Source: Nocardioides luti
GTDB lineage: Bacteria; Actinomycetota; Actinomycetes; Propionibacteriales; Nocardioidaceae
Reading direction: 5' to 3'
DNA: 64,000 nucleotides
Assembly (NCBI RefSeq): GCF_014212315.1
Contig: NZ_JACKXE010000002.1
Location: 434,001 to 498,000, forward strand
The notes below the pieces were generated by a model, which was not told the origin of the DNA, ran no database searches, and saw nothing but the letters and a program-made list of their open reading frames with translations. A program made the position numbers and the translations under genes. Position 1 is the stretch's first letter, and every line of letters begins with the position of its first letter. Positions 8,140-17,140 of the stretch are shown one piece after another.

Positions 8140-8922
8140 TCAGTTGAGCATCCGCATCGTCGACGGCACGCCGCCGCCGCGCTGCACTTCCTCGACGAGC
8201 TCCTGCAGGGCGGTGAGCGCGACGTTCTGCGCCATGGGGCCGTAGGAGACACGGGCGACGCCGAGCTCCTCGAGCCGCTTCAGCGAGGGCGTCCCGGGGA
8301 TGCCGATCAGCGTCAGGCGCTGCGGGCCGAACGCCTCGACCAGCGTCGACACCTGCTCCTCGTTCAGCCGGCCGGGCACGAAGACGACCGGGGCACCGGC
8401 GTCGAGGTAGGCCTTGCCGCGCTCGACGGCGTCCCGGAGGACCTCGGCGGGGTCGCGGTCGCCAGCCTTGACGAAGGCGTCGGTGCGCGCGTTGAGGACG
8501 AAGTCGACGCCCTCGTCCTGGGCGACCTTCATGATCTTCTCGACGTTGCCCGCGGCCTCCGCGAGCGGACGCATCTGGTCCTCGAGGTTGGCGCCGACGA
8601 TGCCGACGCCGATGGCCTTGCGGATGGTGCCGGCGGGGTCGCCGTACCCGCCCTCGAGGTCGGCGCTCACCGGCAGCGACGTGGCCGCGGCGATCCGGCC
8701 GACTGCCTCGATCATCAGGTCGACGGGGATGTTCTCGCCGTCGGCGTACCCGTAGGACGCGGCGATGGAGTGGCTCGCGGTGGCGAGGGCCTTGGTGCCC
8801 TCGACGTCGGCCACGACGGTCGCGGAGATCACGTCCCACACGTTCACCACCGTGAGGAGCTCGGGTGCCTGGTGCAGGCCCAGCAGGGTCGTCGCGCGGC
8901 TGCGCGTCTGGTCGTCAGTCAT
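8140..8922 (-). CDS. Isocitrate lyase / PEP mutase superfamily enzyme
   Basis: A 260-residue TIM-barrel protein of the PEP mutase/isocitrate lyase superfamily, which acts on C-C or C-P bonds of alpha-keto acids or 2-methylisocitrate-like substrates with Mg2+. Visible are NVWDVISA near the N-terminus, the Asp-rich VSADLEGGYGDP metal-binding segment, GANLEDQ and VLNARTDAF. ATG at 8922 is preferred over an upstream frame start: GGAGG precedes it, and a TACTGT -10 motif lies 7 bases upstream. The true substrate cannot be deduced. Confidence 0.83.
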   Translation of the reverse strand: MTDDQTRSRATTLLGLHQAPELLTVVNVWDVISATVVADVEGTKALATASHSIAASYGYADGENIPVDLMIEAVGRIAAATSLPVSADLEGGYGDPAGTIRKAIGVGIVGANLEDQMRPLAEAAGNVEKIMKVAQDEGVDFVLNARTDAFVKAGDRDPAEVLRDAVERGKAYLDAGAPVVFVPGRLNEEQVSTLVEAFGPQRLTLIGIPGTPSLKRLEELGVARVSYGPMAQNVALTALQELVEEVQRGGGVPSTMRMLN

Positions 8923-8962
8923 GCCCTCCACAGTAGCCAGCAACCCGTGACAGGCTGGGGCC

Positions 8963-9913
8963 GTGGACAGCTACTACGACAGCACCGGACGGGCCGACCG
9001 CATCAGCGGCGGGGTCCGGATGATCCCGATCAGCACGCCCGCCGGCGACTTCCGGGTGTGGACCAAGCGGGTGGGCAACAACCCGACCGTCAAGGTGCTG
9101 CTGCTGCACGGCGGCCCGGCCGCGACGCACGAGTACCTCGAGTCCTGTGACAGCTTCCTGCCCGCCGCCGGCATCGAGTACTACTACTACGACCAGCTCG
9201 GCTCGCACTACAGCGACCAGCCCGACGACCCGTCGCTGTGGGAGATCGACCGCTTCGTCGACGAGGTCGAGCAGGTGCGCGTGGCGCTCGGGCTCGACCG
9301 CGAGAACTTCTTCCTCTACGGGCAGTCGTGGGGCGGGGTGCTGGCGATCGAGTACGCCCTCGCCCACCAGGAGCACCTGCGGGGTCTGGTCGTCTCCAAC
9401 ATGATGGCCAGCGTCCCGCGCTACAACGAGTACGCCGAGCAGGTGCTGATGCCGCCGATGGACCAGGACGCCCTGGCCGAGATCAAGCGCCTCGAGCGCG
9501 AGGGCCGCACCAACGACCCGTCGTACGAAGCGCTCCTGATCGAGCACCACTACGTCCACCACGTGTGCCGGCTGCCGCTCGACGAGTGGCCCGAGCCGGT
9601 GGTGCGGTCGTTCTCCCACATCAACCACGACATCTACGCACCGATGCAGGGGCCCAGCGAGCTCGGGGCCAGCGGCAAGCTGCTGGAGTGGGACCGCAGT
9701 GCCAACCTGTCGGCGATCACGGTGCCGACGCTGGTGATGGGCGCCGCCCACGACACGATGGACCCGGCCTACCTCGAGTGGATGGCGACCCAGCTCCCCG
9801 ACGGCCGCTACCACCACTGCCCCGAGGGCTCGCACCTCGCGATCGTGGACGACCAGGAGACCTACTTCGAGGGACTGCTCGGCTTCCTCGCCGACGTCGA
9901 CGCCCGTGGCTGA
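8963..9913 (+). CDS. Proline iminopeptidase-like alpha/beta hydrolase (S33)
   Basis: A 316-residue alpha/beta hydrolase. The oxyanion segment LLLHGGPAATHEYL is typical of proline iminopeptidases. The nucleophile Ser lies in GQSWGGVLAIEYA, an acidic residue near VMGAAHDTMDP and the catalytic His in PEGSHLAIVDD. The family removes N-terminal proline or cleaves related amides in the cytosol. The GTG start gives MDSYYD. It is divergent from the PEP-mutase-like gene by 40 bases, and its last 8 bases overlap the next small gene. Confidence 0.85.
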   Translation: MDSYYDSTGRADRISGGVRMIPISTPAGDFRVWTKRVGNNPTVKVLLLHGGPAATHEYLESCDSFLPAAGIEYYYYDQLGSHYSDQPDDPSLWEIDRFVDEVEQVRVALGLDRENFFLYGQSWGGVLAIEYALAHQEHLRGLVVSNMMASVPRYNEYAEQVLMPPMDQDALAEIKRLEREGRTNDPSYEALLIEHHYVHHVCRLPLDEWPEPVVRSFSHINHDIYAPMQGPSELGASGKLLEWDRSANLSAITVPTLVMGAAHDTMDPAYLEWMATQLPDGRYHHCPEGSHLAIVDDQETYFEGLLGFLADVDARG

Positions 9914-10214
9914 GCCGCTGTCGCTCGACGCGGCCCTGGCCGTCGCCCTGGTCACCGCGGACGCCGGCCACCCGACGGTCTCCGGGGAGGCCGTGATGAT
10001 GGTCGCCGGTCCCTCGCGGGGCGTGGCCGCGCTCGACGCCGTCAACGAGGTGCTGGAGTTCGCCCACCGCGAGGGCCGCAAGGTCGTCGCGACCGAGCCG
10101 GACCTCGGCCCCGCCGCGGCCGAGGTCGCCGCCCGGGTCGCCCGCCGCTGGCCGGAGCTCTCGCCCGACGTCGTACGACGGGTGGGCAACCTGTGGGCGT
10201 ACGAGAACCGCTGA
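9906..10214 (+). CDS. Small hypothetical protein
   Basis: A 102-residue soluble protein with no recognised domain. It is mostly helical and Ala/Val-rich, with a C-terminal segment SPDVVRRVGNLWAYENR. The GTG start lies inside the hydrolase gene (8-bp overlap), so it is probably translationally coupled to the iminopeptidase. Codon use matches its neighbours. The role is unknown. Confidence 0.6.
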   Translation: MAEPLSLDAALAVALVTADAGHPTVSGEAVMMVAGPSRGVAALDAVNEVLEFAHREGRKVVATEPDLGPAAAEVAARVARRWPELSPDVVRRVGNLWAYENR

Positions 10215-10223
10215 CCGCGGCGC

Positions 10224-10772
10224 TCAGGCGTCCAGCCGGGGCAGCGTCGGCCACCGGTCGCTCGCCCAGGCCAGCCAGCTCGCCGAGCCGCTCGGCGGGG
10301 CCGGCAGCGGACCGCCCGCGAGCTCCTCGGCCGTCGGCGGCCGGCACAGCGCCACGAACCGGTCGTGGTCCTCGGCCGTCATCTCGAAGGTGGTCTCCGG
10401 CGCCTCGGTCCAGCGCCGGTCGCACCGGCGCCGTCGTTCGTCCTCCGGCACCTGCAGGTGCTCCATCGTGAACGCCGCACCGGCGTGCTCGGCCACGGCC
10501 CGGATCGCGTAGCGCTCCTCCGGCGACCAGCACCCGAAGTCCAGCACCACCGACGACCCGCTGACGAGCACCTCGTGCGCCACCCAGACCATCCGGCCCT
10601 CCAGGATGTCGCGCCGGCCGCCGGCGTCGCTGTGCCCGAACAGCGGCGCCATCCAGTCGTCCGGCGTCAGCCGCAGGATGCCGTGCGCGGTAGCCAGCTC
10701 GCGGGCACGGGTCGTCTTGCCGGCGCCGGGGAGGCCCACGGTCAGGAACAGCGTCGGGGTCGTGGACAGCAC
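10224..10772 (-). CDS. P-loop kinase-like ATPase (zeta-toxin/YjdB-type fold)
   Basis: A 182-residue P-loop protein with a clear Walker A, GLPGAGKTTRA, near residue 13. LTPDDWMAPLFG follows and a Walker B-like VVLDFGCWSPEERY lies near residue 75. Short AAA_33/zeta-like proteins of this type often phosphorylate small molecules or nucleotides. No antitoxin-like partner is adjacent, so a toxin role is not indicated. It is convergent with the small gene ending at 10214 (9-base gap). Confidence 0.75.
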   Translation of the reverse strand: MLSTTPTLFLTVGLPGAGKTTRARELATAHGILRLTPDDWMAPLFGHSDAGGRRDILEGRMVWVAHEVLVSGSSVVLDFGCWSPEERYAIRAVAEHAGAAFTMEHLQVPEDERRRRCDRRWTEAPETTFEMTAEDHDRFVALCRPPTAEELAGGPLPAPPSGSASWLAWASDRWPTLPRLDA

Positions 10773-10811
10773 CGGTCGAGCCTCGTCGCCGGCGCGGTCG
10801 CGTGCAAGGCG

Positions 10812-10869
10812 GTTTCGAGACGGTCGCTGCGCGACCTCCTCAACCGGCAGGGGCGCGACCTCCTCGACC
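10812..10869. repeat. Intergenic repeat-like stretch with small hairpin
   Basis: The gap between the P-loop gene start and the glnE stop contains a hairpin (10822-10827 with 10831-10836) and two near-identical 15-base copies, GCGACCTCCTCAACC (10831) and GCGACCTCCTCGACC (10855). The style resembles dispersed palindromic repeats of actinobacterial genomes. It could also act as the glnE terminator. Confidence 0.35.
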
Positions 10870-10877
10870 CACGAGGG

Positions 10878-13850
10878 CTACTCCCAGAAGATCCGCTCGA
10901 CGACCGCGTGCGCGTGCCGCGTGATGCGCAGGTAGTCGTTGACCATCGCGTCGGCCTCGCCGGCGGGGTAGCCCAGGATCGCGGCCACCGCCGCCTTCTC
11001 GAGCGGGTCGCGCGGCAGCTGGTCGCCGGGCTTGCCGCGCACGAGCGTGACGGCGTTGCGGATCCGGCTGACCGTGCGCCACCCGTGGGTGAGCTCCTCG
11101 GCGTCGTCGGCCGAGATCAGGTCGGCCTCGCGGGCGGCGACGAGGGCCTCGAGGGTGCGGGTGGTGCGCAGGCCGGGGACCTGGCCGGCGTGCTTCATCT
11201 GCAGCAGCTGGACGGTCCACTCGATGTCGGCGAGACCGCCGCGACCGAGCTTGAGATGGGTCGTCGGGTCGGCGCCGCGCGGGAGCCGCTCGCGGTCGAC
11301 GCGCGCCTTGATCCGGCGTACCTCCCGGACGTCGTCCTCGGAGATCCCGCCGGCCGGGAAGCGGAGCGGGTCGACGAGCGCCTCGAAGCGGGTGCGCAGG
11401 TCGAGGTCGCCGACGACGGCGTCGGCGCGCAGCAGCGCCTGGGCCTCCCAGACCTTGGACCACTTGGCGTAGTAGGCGGCGTACGAGTCGAGGGTCCGCA
11501 CCAGCGCGCCCTGCTTGCCCTCGGGCCGCAGGTCGGCGTCGACGATCAGCGCCGGGTCGGCGCCCGGGAGCGCGAGCAGGCGGCGGACCTCGTTGGCGAC
11601 GGCGGTGGCGTACGACGTGGCCGCCTGCGGGTCGGCGCCGGAGACCGGCTGGTGGACGAAGAGCACGTCGGCGTCGCTGCCGTAGGACAGCTCGAAGCCG
11701 CCGTAGCGCCCCATCGCCACGATCGCCATCACCGTGGGCGCGGTGTCCAGCGACCGCGCGCGGCGTACGGCGCGGGCCGCGACGTCCAGGGTGGCCTCGA
11801 GCGTGGCGTCGGTGAGCCGCGACAGCCCGGCCCCGACGTCCGCGACGTCAATCAGCCCGAGCAGGTCGCCGGTCGCGATCCGGAAGAGCTCGCGGCGCCG
11901 GATCGCCCGGATCGAGCGGGTGGCCTTCTCGGCGTCGTCGCGGCGGGCTCCCGAGGCGAGCATCTCCTCGGTGAGCACCTCGGCGGACAGCGGCGAGAGG
12001 TCCTCGCCGAGCATCCGCACGCCCTGCGGCTCACGCTCCAGCAGCCCGCTGGCGTAGCGCGAGGTGGCGAGCAGGGTCGCCAGACGCTCGGCGACCTGCC
12101 CCTCGTCGCGGAGGGTCTTGAGGTACCACGGGCTCTCCCCCAGCGACTCGCTGATCCGGCGGAAGCCGAAGAGCCCGGCGTCCGGGTCGGGGGCGTCGGC
12201 GAACCAGTCGAGCATCGCGGGCAGCAGGGTGCGCTGGATGCTCGCCGTGCGGGAGACGCCGCTCGTCAGCGCCTCGAGGTGGCGCAGCGCGGCCTTGGGG
12301 TCGAGGTAGCCGAGCGCGGCGAGCCGCTTGCCCGCCGCATCCGGCGAGAGCCGCGCCTCGTCCCCGGGGATCCGGGCCACGGCGGTGAGCAGCGGACGGT
12401 AGAAGAGCTTCTCGTGCAGCCGCCGCACCTCGAGCCGCTCGTGCTGCCACGCCTTGTCGAGGGCCGTCACCGAGTCCTTGACGAATCCCATGCTCCGGCC
12501 GAGCGCCCGCAGCGACTCCTCCTCGGTGGGGACGACGTGGGTGCGGCGCAGCTGGCGGAGCTGGATGCGGTGCTCGAGGGTGCGCAGGAAGGAGTAGGCC
12601 TCGTGGAGCGCCTCGCCGTCCTCGCGGCCGACGTAGCCGCCCCGGGTCAGCGCGGCCAGGGCGCTCAGCGTCGTGGGCGCGCGGATGCTCTCGTCCGCCC
12701 GCCCGTGCACGAGCTGCAGCAGCTGGACCGCGAACTCCACGTCGCGGAGCCCGCCGGACCCGAGCTTGAGCTGGCGCTCGGCCTCGCGCGGCGGGATGTT
12801 CTTGACCACCCGGCGCCGCATCGCCTGGGTGTCCGCGACGAAGCCGTCGCGCTCCGCGGCCGTCCACACCATCGGCGCGACCATGGCGACGTACTCCTCC
12901 CCGAGCGCGAGGTCGCCCGCGACCGGCCGAGCCTTGAGCAGCGCCTGGAACTCCCAGGTCTTGGCCCAGCGCTCGTAGTAGCCGCGGTGGCTCGCGATCG
13001 TGCGCACCAGCGGCCCGGACTTCCCCTCGGGTCGCAGCGCCGCGTCGACCGGCCAGATCGTGCCCTCGGTCGTGTGCTCGCCGCAGACCCGGATCAGGTG
13101 GCTGGCCAGCTGCGTGGCGACGCGGGCGGCGTCGTTCTCGTCGGCGCCGTCGGCCGGCTCGAAGGCGAAGATGACGTCGACGTCCGAGACGTAGTTGAGC
13201 TCGTGTCCCCCGCACTTGCCCATCGCCACGACCGCCAGGCGCGCGAGCTCGGCGCCCGCGACCCGCTGGCGGGCCACGGCCAGGGCCGCCTCGAGGGTGC
13301 CGGCGGCGAGGTCGGAGAGCTCGGCCGCGGCGTCGTCGAGCCCGAGGTGGTGCGCGAGGTCGCGCGAGGCGAGGCGCAAGAGGATCCGGCGGTACTCCAC
13401 GCGCAGCGCGTCGAGCGCGGCCGCGTCGTCCAGGGTCGCGGTCGGCAGCGGGGCGTCGGGGTCGGCACCGACGGCGCGGAGCAGGTCGGCGCGGACGGCG
13501 TACGCCGCGGGGCGGGTCGAGCCGAGCAGCGGGTCCGTGAGCTCGCGCCAGTGCTCGGGGTGCCGGACGAGGTGGTCGGCGAGCGCGCTGCTGGCGCCCA
13601 GGACGCAGAGCAGCCGCATCGCCGTGCCCTCGTCGTCGACGAGCTCCTCGACCAGGGCGTCGCGGTCGTCGACGACCTCGGCGAGGCGCACCAGTGCGTC
13701 GAGGGCCTGGTCGGGGTCGGCGGTCCGAGCCAGGATCGCGAGCAGCGGCTCCGCGTCGGCGCCCAGACGGTGCAGCGCGGCGAGGGCGGGCTCGGCGTCG
13801 CGGAAGCCGAGCCGGACGAGGGTGCCCGCGGTGACCGGGGGGTGGCTCAT
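10878..13850 (-). CDS. glnE: Bifunctional glutamine synthetase adenylyltransferase/deadenylase
   Basis: A 990-residue enzyme that adds or removes AMP on glutamine synthetase to tune nitrogen assimilation. Two nucleotidyltransferase halves are visible: GKCGGHELNYVSDVDVIF in the N-terminal half and GRYGGFELSYGSDADVLF in the C-terminal half, each carrying the SDxD metal-binding signature. Each is followed by LRPEGK(S/Q)G and a KLG(S/R)GGL(R/A)D motif. The ATG at 13850 overlaps the preceding amidotransferase stop (ATGA, 13847-13850). The length matches actinobacterial GlnE. It is the last gene of the glnA2 operon, as in other actinobacteria where glnA2 and glnE are neighbours. Confidence 0.96.
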   Translation of the reverse strand: MSHPPVTAGTLVRLGFRDAEPALAALHRLGADAEPLLAILARTADPDQALDALVRLAEVVDDRDALVEELVDDEGTAMRLLCVLGASSALADHLVRHPEHWRELTDPLLGSTRPAAYAVRADLLRAVGADPDAPLPTATLDDAAALDALRVEYRRILLRLASRDLAHHLGLDDAAAELSDLAAGTLEAALAVARQRVAGAELARLAVVAMGKCGGHELNYVSDVDVIFAFEPADGADENDAARVATQLASHLIRVCGEHTTEGTIWPVDAALRPEGKSGPLVRTIASHRGYYERWAKTWEFQALLKARPVAGDLALGEEYVAMVAPMVWTAAERDGFVADTQAMRRRVVKNIPPREAERQLKLGSGGLRDVEFAVQLLQLVHGRADESIRAPTTLSALAALTRGGYVGREDGEALHEAYSFLRTLEHRIQLRQLRRTHVVPTEEESLRALGRSMGFVKDSVTALDKAWQHERLEVRRLHEKLFYRPLLTAVARIPGDEARLSPDAAGKRLAALGYLDPKAALRHLEALTSGVSRTASIQRTLLPAMLDWFADAPDPDAGLFGFRRISESLGESPWYLKTLRDEGQVAERLATLLATSRYASGLLEREPQGVRMLGEDLSPLSAEVLTEEMLASGARRDDAEKATRSIRAIRRRELFRIATGDLLGLIDVADVGAGLSRLTDATLEATLDVAARAVRRARSLDTAPTVMAIVAMGRYGGFELSYGSDADVLFVHQPVSGADPQAATSYATAVANEVRRLLALPGADPALIVDADLRPEGKQGALVRTLDSYAAYYAKWSKVWEAQALLRADAVVGDLDLRTRFEALVDPLRFPAGGISEDDVREVRRIKARVDRERLPRGADPTTHLKLGRGGLADIEWTVQLLQMKHAGQVPGLRTTRTLEALVAAREADLISADDAEELTHGWRTVSRIRNAVTLVRGKPGDQLPRDPLEKAAVAAILGYPAGEADAMVNDYLRITRHAHAVVERIFWE

Positions 13851-14575
13851 CCGGCGGACCTCGCGGACCCGGCGATCCGGGCCAGGCCCGCGGCCAGCGG
13901 CCGCCAGGCCTCGTCGAGCTCGCCGCGGGCGGCGTCGATCTCGCGCAGCACCGCCGGCTGGTCGATCCCGCGCGCCTCGTGGGAGCCGAGGTCGTGCGCG
14001 GCCCAGGGTCGCAGCACCTCGACGTCGACCTCGGGGTGCAGCTGGACGCCCCAGACCCGGGGCGCGAACCGGACGGCCTGCGGCTCGCCGCGCTCCGTCG
14101 CGGCCAGCAGGACCGCACCGTCGGGCAGGGCGGTGACGAGGTCGTCGTTCCACTGGACGCCGCGCCGCGGCGTGGCGAGCGGCCCGAGCAGCTCGTCGGC
14201 GGCAGCCGCGTCGGTCCAGCCGACCGCGAGCAGCCCGAGCTGCTGGCCCAGCGGGTTGCGGGCCACGGTGCCGCCGAGCGCGACGGCGATCAGCTGGTGG
14301 CCCAGGCAGATGCCGAGGGTGGGCAGCCCGCTCGCGACGGCGTCGCGGACGCGCTCCTTGACCGGCCCGAGCCACGCGTGCTCGGCGTCGTCGTTCGCGC
14401 CCATCGGCCCGCCGAGCACCACCCAGGCGTCGTACGACGTCGGGTCGGGCAGCTCGTCGCCGGCGTACGGACGGCACACCTCGACGGCGCAGCCGGCCTC
14501 CTCCAGCCAGGTGCCGAAGAGCGCCGGCGGGCAGTCGGTCTCGTGCTGGACGGCCAGGATCCGCGGGGCGCTCAC
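13847..14575 (-). CDS. Class I glutamine amidotransferase (GMP synthase-like)
   Basis: A 242-residue class I amidotransferase-like protein. The nucleophile elbow GICLGHQLIA provides Cys, and HPEVD supplies the His-Glu pair, so the triad is intact. YDAWVVLGGPMGANDD fits the GMP-synthase-like GATase family, which often hydrolyses gamma-glutamyl or other amides of unknown identity. The GTG start lies 9 bases after the membrane gene stop, and its end overlaps glnE. Its place between glnA2 and glnE suggests a role in glutamine or gamma-glutamyl compound metabolism (inference). Confidence 0.86.
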   Translation of the reverse strand: MSAPRILAVQHETDCPPALFGTWLEEAGCAVEVCRPYAGDELPDPTSYDAWVVLGGPMGANDDAEHAWLGPVKERVRDAVASGLPTLGICLGHQLIAVALGGTVARNPLGQQLGLLAVGWTDAAAADELLGPLATPRRGVQWNDDLVTALPDGAVLLAATERGEPQAVRFAPRVWGVQLHPEVDVEVLRPWAAHDLGSHEARGIDQPAVLREIDAARGELDEAWRPLAAGLARIAGSARSAG

Positions 14576-14584
14576 GCGCCGACC

Positions 14585-14980
14585 CTAGTGGGCGCTCGGC
14601 TCCGGCGGATCGTCGTCCCGACCCGGGAGCACGCCGATGAGGAGGAGCGGGACCGCGACGACCGCGACGAGCAGACCGATGAACGTCTGGCTCAGCAGCA
14701 CTGCCACCACGATCGCGACGAGACCGGTCGCCGCCACCCAGGGCCGGGCGTTCGGGTCCTCGTTCGACACCGCGCGCAGCGCGCCCGCGACCAGTCCTCC
14801 GAGAAGCACGCCCGGCACCACCAGCACGAGGAGGGCCGTGGACGCGGACCCGTGCCCGAGCAGCAGCAGGGCGGCCCAGCCGAACAGGAACACCACCACC
14901 ACGGCGGCCGCCCCCAGGAGGATCCGCAGCTGACGGGCTCTCTCCGGCCGGTAGGGCTCGCCGAGCGCGAAGCGGATCAT
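14585..14980 (-). CDS. Small membrane protein in the glnA2 operon
   Basis: A 131-residue protein with a basic N-terminal arm (MIRFALGEPYRPERARQ) followed by four hydrophobic helices and an acidic tail. No family is recognised. ATG at 14980 overlaps the glnA2 stop as ATGA (14977-14980), which fixes the start; the longer upstream frame shadows glnA2. It might be an integral partner of the operon's amidotransferase or a transport component, but nothing in the sequence proves this. Confidence 0.72.
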   Translation of the reverse strand: MIRFALGEPYRPERARQLRILLGAAAVVVVFLFGWAALLLLGHGSASTALLVLVVPGVLLGGLVAGALRAVSNEDPNARPWVAATGLVAIVVAVLLSQTFIGLLVAVVAVPLLLIGVLPGRDDDPPEPSAH

Positions 14981-16314
14981 ATGACCGGCAGCATCCGGTC
15001 CCGCTCGAAGACCGAGACCTGGCCGCGGTACTCGTCCCACTCCGCGCGCTTGTTGCGCAGGAAGAAGTCGAAGACGTGCTCGCCGAGGGTCTCGGCGAGG
15101 AGCTCGGAGTTCTCCGCGATGCCGATCGCGTCGTGCAGGCTGCGCGGCAGCGGGTCGATGCCGAGGCTCTTGCGCTCGCGCTCGGAGAGCGACCACACGT
15201 CGTCCTCGGCCTCGCGGGGCAGCTCGTAGTCCTCCTCGATGCCCTTCATGCCCGCGGCGAGCACGACGGCGTACGCGAGGTAGGGGTTGCACGCGGCGTC
15301 GAGCGTGCGCAGCTCGATGCGGGTCGACTGACCCTTGTTGGGCTTGTACATCGGGACCCGGATCATCGCCGAGCGGTTGTTGTGGCCCCAGCAGACGTAC
15401 GACGGGGCCTCACCGCCGCCGATGAGGCGCTTGTAGCTGTTGACCCACTGGTTGGTCACCGTGGTGATCTCCGGGGCGTGGCGCAGCACGCCGGCGATGA
15501 ACTGGCGGCCGGTCCGGGAGAGCTGGTACTCCGCGCCCGCCTCGAAGAACGCGTTGCTGTCGCCCTCGAAGAGCGACACGTGCGTGTGCATGCCGGAGCC
15601 GGGGTGCGTCGTGAACGGCTTGGGCATGAAGGTCGCCCAGATGCCCTGGCTCAGCGCCACCTCACGGATCACGGTGCGGAAGGTCATGATGTTGTCGGCG
15701 GTGCTGAGCGCGTCGGCGTACCGCAGGTCGATCTCCTGCTGGCCCGGACCGCCCTCGTGGTGGCTGAACTCCACCGAGATGCCCATCGACTCGAGCATCG
15801 TGATCGCCTCGCGGCGGAAGTCGGCGCCCATCGACTGCGCGGTGTGGTCGAAGTAGCCGCTGCGGTCGACCGGGATCGGGTCGGCGCCGGGCTGCGGGGT
15901 GTCCTTGAAGAGGTAGAACTCGATCTCGGGGTGCGTGTAGAACGTGAACCCCTTCTCGGCCGCCTTGCTCAGCGTCCGCTTCAGGACGTAGCGCGGGTCG
16001 GCGTACGACGGGGAGCCGTCCGGCATCACGATGTCGCAGAACATCCGGGCGGTCGACGGACCCTCGCCGCGCCACGGGAGGATCTGGAAGGTCGACGGGT
16101 CCGGCTTGGCGAGCATGTCCGCCTCGTAGACCCGGGCGAAGCCCTCGATCGCCGATCCGTCGAAGCCGATGCCCTCGGAGAAGGCGCCCTCGAGCTCGGC
16201 CGGGGCCACCGCGACGGACTTGAGGAAGCCCAGCACGTCGGTGAACCACAGCCGGACGAACCGGACGTCTCGCTCCTCGAGAGCGCGGAGTACGAAGTCC
16301 TCTTGCTTGCCCAT
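14977..16314 (-). CDS. glnA2: Glutamine synthetase type I, GlnA2-like
   Basis: A 445-residue GS-I family ligase. Conserved pieces include EGIGFDGSAIEGF, the metal and glutamate sites PEIEFYLF and HHEGGPGQQEIDLRYADA, the ATP site THPGSGMHTHVSLF, and NNRSAMIRVP. The length and the location beside glnE fit GlnA2 (Rv2222c type). The classical adenylylation loop is reshaped: a Tyr is present at about residue 363 in DYELPREAEDD, but the surroundings differ from the NLYELPPEE form of GlnA1. In Streptomyces a GlnA2 acts as a gamma-glutamylpolyamine synthetase, so glutamine need not be its product. Confidence 0.93.
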   Translation of the reverse strand: MGKQEDFVLRALEERDVRFVRLWFTDVLGFLKSVAVAPAELEGAFSEGIGFDGSAIEGFARVYEADMLAKPDPSTFQILPWRGEGPSTARMFCDIVMPDGSPSYADPRYVLKRTLSKAAEKGFTFYTHPEIEFYLFKDTPQPGADPIPVDRSGYFDHTAQSMGADFRREAITMLESMGISVEFSHHEGGPGQQEIDLRYADALSTADNIMTFRTVIREVALSQGIWATFMPKPFTTHPGSGMHTHVSLFEGDSNAFFEAGAEYQLSRTGRQFIAGVLRHAPEITTVTNQWVNSYKRLIGGGEAPSYVCWGHNNRSAMIRVPMYKPNKGQSTRIELRTLDAACNPYLAYAVVLAAGMKGIEEDYELPREAEDDVWSLSERERKSLGIDPLPRSLHDAIGIAENSELLAETLGEHVFDFFLRNKRAEWDEYRGQVSVFERDRMLPVI

Positions 16315-16345
16315 GGCGTCAGCCTAGGGGTCGGACCGCCCGGGG

Positions 16346-16400
16346 CGGCGGTGGGTGGTCACCCGATCCGGTGACCGAAACCGTGAAGCACCCACCGCCG
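16346..16400. terminator. Nested hairpin upstream of glnA2
   Basis: An outer 12-bp stem (16346-16357 with 16389-16400) encloses an inner 7-bp hairpin (16357-16363 with 16370-16376). It sits between the stop of the secreted-protein gene (16413) and the glnA2 start (16314), both on the minus strand. It is a plausible terminator, and possibly a leader structure for glnA2. Confidence 0.5.
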
Positions 16401-16412
16401 CTCCGGCCGTCG

Positions 16413-17048
16413 TCAGGGCTGCGCGCAGAACGGGACGTCCTGGGTGCCGAAGATGCCCTTGAAGGTGCGCTCCATCGGCGCCCAGAAGTCCTGCGTCGTG
16501 GAGGTCCACGCCGCGGTGGCCTTCGTCGGGCCGGTCGTGCCCTCCACGCTCACCTTGCGGACCTCGAGCGGGATCGTCACGTCGCTCGCGTCGGTGCCGG
16601 CCCAGCAGGCGCTGCCCCGCTTCTTGGCCTTCACGTCGGCGTACGACGACACGTCGCTCCCCGGCTTCTCGTGGCCGTAGCGGAAGACCACCTGGCTGAC
16701 GTAGCCGGTCGTCGTGCCGTTCGCGCCCTCCCACGGCGCCTGGATGGTGGCGTCGAGACCGTGGGTGCGCTTCGTGGGGATCGTGAAGGTGACGGCGCCG
16801 TCGTGGGCCCGCTTCGTCTTCGTCTGCCAGACCTTCTGGCGACCCTGGATGGCTTGGTGCAGGGTGATCTCGCACTTCAGGCAGTCCGGGACCGTGAAGG
16901 TCACCGTGGTGGTGTCACCGGCCCGGGACGCGGCTGCGGCGTGCGAGGCCGGGGCCGTGGCCTGCGCCGGTGCGGCCGCGAGACCGGCGCCCGCTGCGAG
17001 CAGGGTGGTGAGGAGGACTGCCGCGCGTCGTGCCGGGCTGGTCGTCAT
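16413..17048 (-). CDS. Secreted protein with paired cysteines
   Basis: A 211-residue protein with a Sec signal peptide (two Arg, a hydrophobic core, then APAQA as likely cleavage site near residue 30). The mature part is beta-rich, with DCLKCEI near its N-terminus and two more Cys (SACWAG and PFCAQP), suggesting disulfides outside the cell. No family is recognised. ATG at 17048 has an excellent AAGGAGA ribosome-binding site. It is the distal member of a run of exported proteins beside the two-component system at 18.1-20.2 kb. Confidence 0.75.
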   Translation of the reverse strand: MTTSPARRAAVLLTTLLAAGAGLAAAPAQATAPASHAAAASRAGDTTTVTFTVPDCLKCEITLHQAIQGRQKVWQTKTKRAHDGAVTFTIPTKRTHGLDATIQAPWEGANGTTTGYVSQVVFRYGHEKPGSDVSSYADVKAKKRGSACWAGTDASDVTIPLEVRKVSVEGTTGPTKATAAWTSTTQDFWAPMERTFKGIFGTQDVPFCAQP

Positions 17049-17140
17049 CCGAGATCTCCTTCGTACGGCGCCCGGGCCTCCCGATGAGGTCCGGCGCGCT
17101 TGTCGAGAGGAAGACGCAGACGGTCGCGGGATTGTTGCGG

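Noticed and set aside
9906..10214. Treating the small hypothetical gene as part of the hydrolase by frameshift
   Set aside because: The hydrolase already has a normal C-terminus, and the small frame has its own GTG and coding-like composition.
10224..10772. Zeta-like toxin of a toxin-antitoxin pair
   Set aside because: Walker A is present, but there is no antitoxin gene next to it. The small gene at 9906 is convergent and unlike known antitoxins.
10365..14588. Very long open frame (1407 codons) on the plus strand
   Set aside because: It is antisense to glnE and the amidotransferase gene. Its translation is compositionally odd (Arg/Gly/Leu repeats) with no family motifs; it is a GC-driven shadow frame.
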